Shown: in pieces, positions 56,735-64,000 of the stretch
Layout of the letters: each line of letters starts with the position of its first letter
How positions within the stretch are numbered: the stretch's first letter is position 1
DNA from: Byssothecium circinans
Taxonomy: Eukaryota; Ascomycota; Dothideomycetes; Pleosporales; Massarinaceae
Direction: 5' to 3'
DNA: 64,000 bases
Assembly: GCA_010015675.1 (NCBI GenBank)
Contig: ML976978.1
Coordinates: 1,619,683-1,683,682, forward strand
Notes under the pieces: model-generated
Told to the model about the DNA's origin: nothing
The model's input: only the letters and a program-made list of their open reading frames with translations
The model's database searches: none
Program-made: the position numbers and the translations under genes

Positions 56735-57757
56735 ATGACTACCGTCGCCGAAGCCAACCGCAAGTACTTTGAGTGAGTAGAAGAGCGTCCATGCCTGATT
56801 CATGCTAAGATTTCACAGTCACGTCTCGGATGCGTACGATGAGAAGCCATGGTTCGCAAAAGTCAACCAGAAAATCACCGACCACCTCCGTTCAAACCTC
56901 GATTGGGTTGGCATTCCCTTCGCCAACAGGGGCGCAAGCACCAAGGACGAGAATGTACGACTGCTTGACTACGCTTGCGGCACTGGTCTTCTATCACGAG
57001 TACGTCCCAACAATTCCCCTCAGCATCCCCTGAGAAAAAGCTAATCGACGATCAGGTCTACGGTCCGTACGTGACAGTCACCCGCGGTATCGACCTATCT
57101 CCCAACATGGTAGCAACATACAATGCACGAGCCCGCACCACGTCCCTCCCTGCTTCCGCCATCAATGCCGTCGTAGGCGACCTGTTCGACAAGGCCAACC
57201 CTTCCCCACCTGAACTCTCTGGGTCGGAGTGGAAAGACTTCGATCTCGCAGCCGTTGGCTTTGCGTTCCACCATTTTGAGGACGTCGTTTACGCAGCCAA
57301 AGCCCTCAAAGAGCGACTTCGACCAGGCGGCGCACTTGTAATCACCGACTTCCTCGAAGGCGGCGATTTGAAAGCTGATGAAAATGGTGATCCGATTCCT
57401 GGTACTGAGGGCAATTGGGCTGTTCACAACCACCACCATGGCCATAACCATAGCCATAGCAACAGTCATGGTCACGGCCATGGACATGATCACACGCATG
57501 GCCATGAGGAAAAGAAGCGAGACGCTGGAGATCCAACCCTTGAGGTCCGCGAGGAGATGAACGCGTCTATCGTGACACCACATTTCACCCTCGACTTCGT
57601 TCACAACTTCTTCGCCGAAGCTGGATTCGTTGATGTGGAGGTGGTGCCGATGAAGGAGCGAGTGTACATGGAATTCGCAGGTGTCAAGATCTGGCGGACG
57701 ATATTGTTTGCGAAGGGGAAGAAGCCGGCCGCGAATGAGGGCAAGTCTGAATTGTAA
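56735..57757 (+). CDS. class I SAM-dependent methyltransferase with histidine-rich insert, 306 aa
   Basis: Three exons: 56735-56772, 56819-56999, 57056-57757. The start is MTTVAEANRKYFDHVSDAYD. The SAM-binding motif I is VRLLDYACGTGLLS (residues about 59-72). The acidic strand-end and loop GIDLSPNMVATYNAR and the post-motif FAFHHFEDVVYAAKALKERL with LRPGGALVITDF follow the usual order of small-molecule methyltransferases. Between about residues 195 and 225 an insert is nearly all His with Gly, Ser, Asn and Asp (HNHHHGHNHSHS..., HGHGHGHDHTHGHEE), absent from typical members and likely able to bind zinc, nickel or cobalt. C-terminal VYMEFAGVKIWRTILFAKGKK closes the fold. Substrate unknown; likely cytosolic. 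Confidence 0.92.
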
Positions 57758-57835
57758 ATAGCGATTTCGTGGAGCAGCGGGTGTAGATTTCACTACCACA
57801 TGCATCGCACCACGCATGTGATATAATGCTCCTCA

Positions 57836-58633
57836 TCACCCGCCCAATACATCTGATACTCGAGCTGAGCTTGTTGATCGTGTGGGTCTTTGACTTCTCC
57901 TGTCTACTGCATTTCGTTGCGATGCCGGTTTTTCGCGATGCTGCGGCTTCACATAGGTCTGCGGCGAGCGCTTTAATTGCTCGACATGCGTGCCTCTTGC
58001 CTTCTGAGTCCTGGGGCTAGCCCGCGGAAGATTTTGCGGTTGAAGAGTCCGCTTCGAGACGGGCTTCGCAGATCGAGACACAGAGTTCAATTGCGGCCCT
58101 ATGGCATACGCCCCGCTATCTGTATAATTGTATCGTACCGGCGAGAATTGTTTCTGAGCACCCTCCAACATAGCATCCATAATGATCCCGAACTCTTCTT
58201 GCAATTCCGCGTACTTTGCCGGTATACACGGCACTAGCGCATGGAACCTGAAGCTCCCCTTGAGATTGAAATCTTGATGCCCCCTCACCATCTCGCCAAG
58301 CCTCTTGTTTGCCACCTGCAAAGCCTCCGCATCTACAAGTCTCCCATATTGATCGAATCCTCGTTTCTTCAGTACGTCCGTGAAGGCATTATTGAGCCGT
58401 CTCCGACACCACGACCGTACTACACTGGACTTGGACAGCTCGGTGCCCGTCGTAGCGTGCCACCAGAGGCCTTCCTTTTTCCGTCGCTCTTGTTCGCGTT
58501 TTCGCTGGATGTGAAGGGGATGCTGGGGATCGTTGAGGACGTGCTGCACGGCGAAGAGGTTGTAGTCGGTGCCGTAACTGATTCGGAAGGTTTTGGGTTG
58601 GTAGCGGCGCAGAAGGTGGATGAGCGATGTCAT
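57836..58633 (-). CDS. hypothetical basic protein, 265 aa
   Basis: A single-exon frame from ATG at 58633 (MTSLIHLLRRYQPKTFRISY). It has no membrane segment and is strongly basic, with helical stretches (LNNAFTDVLKKRGFDQYGRL; AELQEEFGIIMDAMLEGAQK) and an Arg/Ser/Pro/Gln-rich, likely disordered C-terminal third. I recognise no family; a nuclear, nucleolar or mitochondrial ribosome-linked role would fit the charge but is not shown. It is convergent with the methyltransferase (79 bp between stops) and 296 bp from eIF1A, in divergent orientation. Confidence 0.75.
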   Translation of the reverse strand: MTSLIHLLRRYQPKTFRISYGTDYNLFAVQHVLNDPQHPLHIQRKREQERRKKEGLWWHATTGTELSKSSVVRSWCRRRLNNAFTDVLKKRGFDQYGRLVDAEALQVANKRLGEMVRGHQDFNLKGSFRFHALVPCIPAKYAELQEEFGIIMDAMLEGAQKQFSPVRYNYTDSGAYAIGPQLNSVSRSAKPVSKRTLQPQNLPRASPRTQKARGTHVEQLKRSPQTYVKPQHREKPASQRNAVDRRSQRPTRSTSSARVSDVLGG

Positions 58634-58929
58634 GTCGCCATCGATGAGTCAAGTGCAATGATGAATGGACTCGGTCAAGCGTGCTTTGAGTGAATTTGAG
58701 TCTTCAACGACACCAAGGACGACTTGGGAGAGGCCATACGCGCCGCGCTAGTCCACATGCAGGTAGGGCTGAGTGTTAGCGCACAAGTGACTCTTCAGAA
58801 CAATCAAGTTCTCCCTCCCCCAGCATTTTGAACACCCACACACACCCGCCCTCGGCCTCGAACCACTACTTTTTACCGTCCCACAGCCCAGAAATTCCAC
58901 AGTAGAAAACTACACACTCTGCAAACACC

Positions 58930-59614
58930 ATGCCGAAGAACAAGGGAAAGGTACGTCTGATTGCGCACGCGCGCCCAGCCCCGCCACAAACCCCGCCACG
59001 GCCGCGAAAATCACCACAACGCACGCTGACAACGAGGTATAGGGAGGAAAGAATAGGCGTAGGGGAAAGAACGAGAACGACAATGAGAAGCGCGAGCTTA
59101 CGTTCAAGGAGGAGGGCCAGGAGTACGCCCAGGTGCTGAAGATGCTGGGTATGTTGACCGCCGCCTCGCACACCTTTCCACGAGACATGTACTGACCATC
59201 GCTCTACAGGTAACGGACGTCTAGAGGCCCAGTGCTTTGACGGTACTCGTCGTCTCGGCCACATTCGCGGCAAGCTTCGGAAGAAGGTCTGGATCAACCA
59301 GGGCGACATCATACTCCTCTCTCTGCGCGACTACCAAGACGAGAAGGTACGTTCCGCCTCATCCCTTCCTTTCTCTACAGACGCCAACTAACACTCCCCA
59401 GGGCGACGTCATCCTCAAGTACTCCGCCGACGAAGCCCGTTCCCTGAAAGCCTATGGCGAACTCCCCGAGAACGCAAAGATCAACGAGACCGACACGTAC
59501 GGCGACCAGGGCGACGAGGGCATCGGCTTCGAGTTTGACGAAGACCGTGACGAGAGCAGCTCGGAGGAAGATGGCGATGGCAAGAAGGGCGAGATTGACA
59601 TCGATGATATTTAA
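58930..59614 (+). CDS. translation initiation factor eIF1A, 158 aa
   Basis: Four exons: 58930-58950, 59043-59148, 59210-59346, 59402-59614. The first exon codes only MPKNKGK. The spliced protein has the basic N-terminal tail ([19 protein letters not shown]), the OB fold with the highly conserved [20 protein letters not shown] and [19 protein letters not shown], and the acidic C-terminal tail ending EIDIDDI, all in the family order and length (about 150-158 aa). eIF1A binds the A site of the 40S subunit and helps scanning and start-codon selection in the cytosol. The ortholog in yeast is TIF11. Confidence 0.97.
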
Positions 59615-59945
59615 ACTATTCGAGGTGGGTCCGCCATGCTGTCCTGGCCCCCTACTACTTTGGCCACACCCTGAGGCGCGGCTACGAGCGCTAGGTAAGG
59701 GGTCAGGGCGGCTCAAATGCACCACTATTTGCTGGCGGGCGGACGGTTTGGCGGGTTTCGATTTTCGTCTTGTCCTTTGACTGCCTATGTTCGGGGTTGG
59801 GGATGAGCATTTCTCTCGAGAAAGGATGCCTTGCGTGCGGTTACACGAGCATGTATGCATCTGAGTATTCTTCATAAACAGCTACAATACACGCAAGAAT
59901 TTTCATCGTCATATCATTTTCCCTGATCTCGTCTACTCGTCCCAT
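59615..59945. other. convergent 3' spacer
   Basis: 331 bp between the stops of eIF1A (+) and XPF (-). Nothing seen beyond 3' untranslated sequence. Confidence 0.6.
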
Positions 59946-62826
59946 CTAATCCCTAAAGTTCGGCAATGTGACATCTTCATACACACTCCGATTAAAAAAC
60001 CTATGCACCCTCCTCCCTATATCCGTCCCAACAACCTTACACAAATCGCCCACGTCCATATTCGCCACCTCCCCAATATTCTCCATATCCAACATCAACG
60101 TACCCACAGCCTTCTCATTGATCCCCGGCAGCGCCCTCAGCATATCTTGGCTCGTCTGATTGAACATGCGCTGCCCGGCAGCATCACCCTGTAAACTTGG
60201 ATCCAGCCCCTTCTGCACAGCGGTAAGCGGATCGGGCTCTTCCTGCTGCGACTTGAGGGAGGAAAAGATCTCCGCAGTCTGATAAGGAGAAGACGACCAT
60301 ATGATTTTAAGGCGCGGAAAGGCGAGCGTGAGCATGACGATTTTGCCCTGTAAATCAGGCGCGGCTGCAAGTCCGCTTTCCCTGTTATCTCTGGCGGTGA
60401 AGTCGGCAAAGGGCTCCAGGGTGAAGGATTTGTTTTGGTCGAATTCGATGAGGAGCATGGGGGATTTGTAGTGTTCCATCATGCTTTCGACTTGGTTGAA
60501 TAAGCGGCCGTTGGCGAAGGAGCCGATGAGGTCGCGGACGGATTTCCGCTCGACGCAGATTTCGGGCGTGATGATGTAGTCGCCGACTGTGAGCATGCAG
60601 GGTACTATCATGATTTGTTTGCCATGGAGGAGAGAAGGGAGCGAGGAGCGGAATTCACGGACATCGACGATGACGCGCGGTGGTTGCGTCGTGGCTGCTA
60701 GACGACCGCCACCTGCTATGCGGGTGTTGATTGTGCGGAGGAAGGATTCTTCTGGGGCGAGGTTGGCGTTGGGGTTGATGGTCATGGCCATGTTTCCTCT
60801 TTCGCGTATCAGGCGGGTGAAGGCGTCTTTTTCGCGGCGGACGGAGGAGAGATAGCGTTGCTCTTCTACGCTTCCGCCGTAGTACATGAAGAACACTTTG
60901 ACGGTGCGGTCGGTATGAGACGACCGGTAAACTTCCACGCGCCGGATAAAGGCAGCATCGGGTTCGTACATGATTACGTAGCGTGGTTTGGTCTCCTCAA
61001 GAATGTGCTCATCAAGGTCACCAGAGTATGGGTGAATTACAAGAAGGGAATCCATGTCGAAGAGCGAGTAGAAAGAGTCCATATCGTGAAGAGGATCAAC
61101 ACCGATCTCTTCTTTCTGCATTGCTTCGAGCTCGGTTGGTTGCAGTTCAGCCATGAGACTAGCGATGTGGGCATCTCGATCACCAGCTGTACGTACGGCA
61201 CCCATCTCTGAGCGGGTAGTGGCTGAACCTGCAACTGCTCCACCGCGCATTCGCCGGCGCTTGTTGGGCGGTGCTTTGCCCTTCATCCCGCTTTTTACGT
61301 TGTTTTCCGTGCTTCCGTTGATGGCTTTCTGATTCTCGGAAAAGAGTGCAGCGCTGACATTCGTGAAATCACGTTTCCAGGTAAGGTAGTTACGAAGCTT
61401 GCGCCGCATCATAAACTTCGCAGAAGGTTCATTCTCATCCTCGTCGGCATCCTTGTCCTCCTCTTTGACGTACATGATCTGCAGAAACTCTCGTAGTTGA
61501 CGACAAGTACCCTGATCCCCGCACATAACGAGGATGGAGCCATTTGACGTGTCCTGAGGTGCAGGGTTGAGATACGCATCTTGCTCTATCTCTTGGAGGA
61601 TTTCAGCCAACTGGTTCCATTTTGGTAACTCTTCGAGAACTGGTGTTAACCCATCCGGGATGACGTTCACGCTGTTGGCGAGATCAGCATTGGTCACTTT
61701 GCCGGTGTACACTCTTCGCTTTGCAGTGGTGAAGATGGTATCAGCAGCATCGAGGAAAAGCCAGGGAGACTGGTTCTGCTTTGTTGATCCCGGAGGTGGT
61801 TGTGAGGCAGCGAGTACCGTGTCAAGGTACTTGTTGAAGTCGACAGCGTCGTAAGTAAGTAGCGCATGAAGGATCGTCCTGAGTAATGTCAAGTCACGAA
61901 CGACTTGCCTCGTCTTGAACGTCGTGCGATGCCAGACGGGATCTAGCTGACGTCTGATGATGACGTCGAAATTTTTATGTAGTGCACTGTCCAATGTCCA
62001 GTCTTCCATCTCGACGCCTGTGTTACTCTTGCGGAGCTCGCTAATGCTGACCTCGACGCATTCCAACACAGCATTCTGAATGTCTCGCATTGACTCTGTC
62101 ATGGGCACTTCTAGTTCGATGACCTCGGCTTTTTTCCGCCCTTCTAGTGATTTCGCTACCGACACATGGTATCGCGGGTATAAAGCTGGTTTCGGGAGGA
62201 AGAGGTTTTTCATCATGTTGGCCAACGGCGCAAACCCGGTCGTGAATGGCTCTGGACTGTCCGAGAAAGCTTTCAGGAAGCCCGCCTTGTTCTTCTGCCG
62301 ATATATGCGCAAGATGAATGCCTCCAGCGATGTGGCCACCACCTTCTCAGCGTGCAGCACCACGACTCCCGTCACCGTCTCGGGATTTAGGAGACCTGAA
62401 AGGAAGTCCACAATCAGAATCCGCGACGTGATACTAAAGATTCCGCCCTGCGCATACATCTTCTCGCGTGTCCCAACACTCATCAAATCTGTGTTGACCA
62501 AGCTCAGCCCTCTGGCTTTCGACGCCATGCTGACAGCGGCGTGCTCGGCCAGCGCCTCGCCAATCCAGACATTCTCACGCTCGTCCGCTCCGACGAGCAG
62601 GATGAGGTTGTTTCCGGCGGCATCGTAGGAGTGAAGAAGGTTCGTGACTATACGAACAAGGCCGAGGCCGCGGGCGAGGATGACGAGTTCATCTTCCTCT
62701 CGTAATTCCTTGAAGATGTCTTGTTGGAATTCCTGACATCATTAGCGACCCCATTGTATCGAGGTGAGAGGTAAGTATTACGAGAGGGAGCGATAGCTTC
62801 ACGGGGGCTCTTTCATCGCTGGGCAT
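59946..62826 (-). CDS. XPF/Rad1 structure-specific DNA endonuclease, 943 aa
   Basis: Two exons, 62826-62782 and 62732-59946. The short first exon (MPSDERAPVKLSLPL) joins EFQQDIFKELREEDELVILA in phase 0, matching the N-terminus of XPF orthologs. The N-terminal half is the degenerate SF2-helicase-like region (VILARGLGLVRIVTNLLHSY; GGIFSITSRILIVDFLSG; FHNFD-type positions). The ERCC4 nuclease domain lies near residues 700-810, with VGDYIITPEICVERKSVRDL (GDxn...ERKxxxD active site). Tandem HhH is at the C-terminus (LRALPGINEKAVGTLMLDME). With its partner Rad10/ERCC1 it cuts 5' of lesions in nucleotide-excision repair, cross-link repair and single-strand annealing, in the nucleus. Length is typical. 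Confidence 0.97.
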
Positions 62827-63656
62827 TTGTGATGCTGGATGTTGAAGATGACGTGTTGTGTGTGGGGTTGGAGAAAGACGTGCTGGGGTTCGCGTGCCTC
62901 TAGCGTCGTTCCTCTCGCGAGGTCACGTTCTTTCACCGCTTTCATTCCACTTTCTTCTTTCCCCGAACGCCATCTATCTCTACCTCGCCGCTCGACCATT
63001 TTCCTCGGTCCATGCCGTGGAAATGTGTTACACTTCCATATGACTTGAATGATCTACTTAGTTAGACACATTGACAGCTCTAGGGCTCTCTGACTATGCA
63101 GATGGTCTTGCCAATTTTGGCGAAACGAACGGCCTCAAAGATACAAATAGGGTCACTAGTACGAATTGACTTAACAAAGTGGATGGTATTATTGTCGCTA
63201 ACAATCATTTAGATCGATGCTGTAAACTCTAACCTAACTACCGCCAAGATTCCTCCGGTGTGAAGAGTTGAGATAATGTAATGTTGCACAATGCAGTCTG
63301 TATTAAAGTCTCTATCAAAATGTAGGAACTATACACAAGTAAAAGTTAGACGCAAAGTACCTTGTAGCTACCACTTCGTGCTGACCATTTTCCCCTAGAT
63401 ACAAGAGAAACCAGATAGGTTCCAAGGTTTCCGCTCCCCTCTTTTCATACCCACCACACAGAACAACATCATCACCACCCAAAATACAACGCCAAAATCT
63501 GCCTTCAGCCGCAAATTGGTGCTTTATTTTGATTTCTCAATGTCGACTTCTCATCCACATTCCAACTTCAACTTCCCCAATGATCCACATGCTAGCCTTG
63601 ACTGGCTACCGGAGCGACACCCTCCGCCTTGGGCAACAACTCCTCCATATGTCCAT
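62827..63656. other. noncoding spacer
   Basis: XPF promoter and the sequence up to the NLR relic. The plus frame 63516-63938 is mostly antisense to the relic and is not called. Confidence 0.45.
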
Positions 63657-63960
63657 CTACAACATCACCCTGTCTCCAGAGTAGTCCGTGGGATTTGTTT
63701 CCACGAGCCGGGATGTCCACACCGATGTTTCATTCGCTTGCTTTTCTTTCCAGTCAAGCGCAAGTGGCATGTAATCCAACGCTGCTGCAAGCTCATCAAT
63801 ACCGTCTGCATCGATCTTGTCTCCCAGTTTCTTCCGAAGAAGAGCCTGTGCACCGGTGCCATCTATCGGCCCAAGGTGAAGGAAGCGTGTCCCCGTCTTC
63901 GACCAGACGCGATGCCGCATGAGCCGAGCGACTCGTAACAATAACCGTCTCCTGCTTGCT
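63657..63960 (-). pseudogene. relic of an NB-ARC (NLR-type) gene, cut by the window edge
   Basis: On the minus strand one frame (about 63960-63885) reads ETVIVTSRSAHAASRLVEDG, the RNBS-B (T/SR) region of NB-ARC NTPases. The continuation, LGPIDGTGAQALLRKKLGD and IDELAAALDYMPLAL (GLPL-like helix and ALEYMPLAL motif), lies in another frame (63875-63756), so a frameshift separates them. After MPLAL the expected VQAAAYI is lost and the frame stops at 63657. Fungal NLR-like proteins of this class join NB-ARC to TPR or ankyrin repeats and act in self/non-self recognition. The upstream part lies beyond 64000. Confidence 0.65.
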
Positions 63961-64000
63961 TGCGGCAGGTATGTCGATAAATATTTCCGGTCGCGCGGGC

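Noticed and set aside
63516..63938. 140-codon plus frame at the right end
   Set aside because: Its second half is antisense to the NB-ARC relic; the first half has no features.
1..64000. CRISPR arrays, bacterial operons, insertion sequences
   Set aside because: The window is eukaryotic (spliced genes throughout); no direct-repeat/spacer arrays or transposase frames were seen.

Overview
The window is nuclear DNA from a filamentous ascomycete (Pezizomycotina). Nearly every gene is split by short introns (about 46-100 bp, GT...AG, with CTAAC/CTGAC-like branch sites), products are fungal types, and gene density is one gene per 2-4 kb broken by gene-poor stretches. A dothideomycete, perhaps Pleosporales, is my inference from the overall feel of the proteins and is not proven here. 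Gene models were spliced by hand, checking that every join keeps frame and restores family motifs.

Left third (0.4-18 kb): two 14-TM-type MFS exporters (1.6-3.3 kb +, 10.7-12.5 kb -) bracket a flavin monooxygenase, an AIM9-like APH-fold kinase with a -1 frameshift, and a short-chain dehydrogenase. Just beyond lie a broken polyketide-synthase ketoreductase fragment (13.1-13.5 kb) and a broken GMC oxidoreductase fragment (17.3-17.4 kb). Exporters, two oxidoreductases and relics of a PKS and a GMC enzyme look like a decaying secondary-metabolite locus. An RBR ubiquitin ligase (14.6-16.2 kb) sits between the two relics; its open frame continues 68 codons past an in-frame TGA.

Middle (18.8-33.5 kb): a glycine-rich secreted/membrane protein, a small Gly-Thr-repeat secreted protein, two unknown membrane proteins, a membrane-anchored GH3 beta-glucosidase, and a divergent pair encoding mitochondrial 2-methylcitrate synthase (-) and 2-methylisocitrate lyase (+). 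These two enzymes catalyse two steps of the methylcitrate cycle (propionyl-CoA disposal) and share a 497-bp intergenic promoter.

Gene-poor middle-right (33.5-51.3 kb): an AT-rich block with a tRNA-like B-box element and one F-box-like gene, then a proline-rich Zn(II)2Cys6 regulator isolated by 6.5 kb downstream and 4.6 kb upstream of low-complexity, microsatellite-rich noncoding DNA.

Right end (51.3-64 kb): dense housekeeping genes. A nine-exon DUF2461/TIGR02453 gene with unusually long introns is divergent from TYW3 (wybutosine synthesis). Next come a class I methyltransferase with a histidine-rich insert, an unknown basic protein, eIF1A, and the XPF/Rad1 nuclease tail-to-tail with eIF1A. 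A frameshifted NB-ARC (NLR) relic runs off the right edge.
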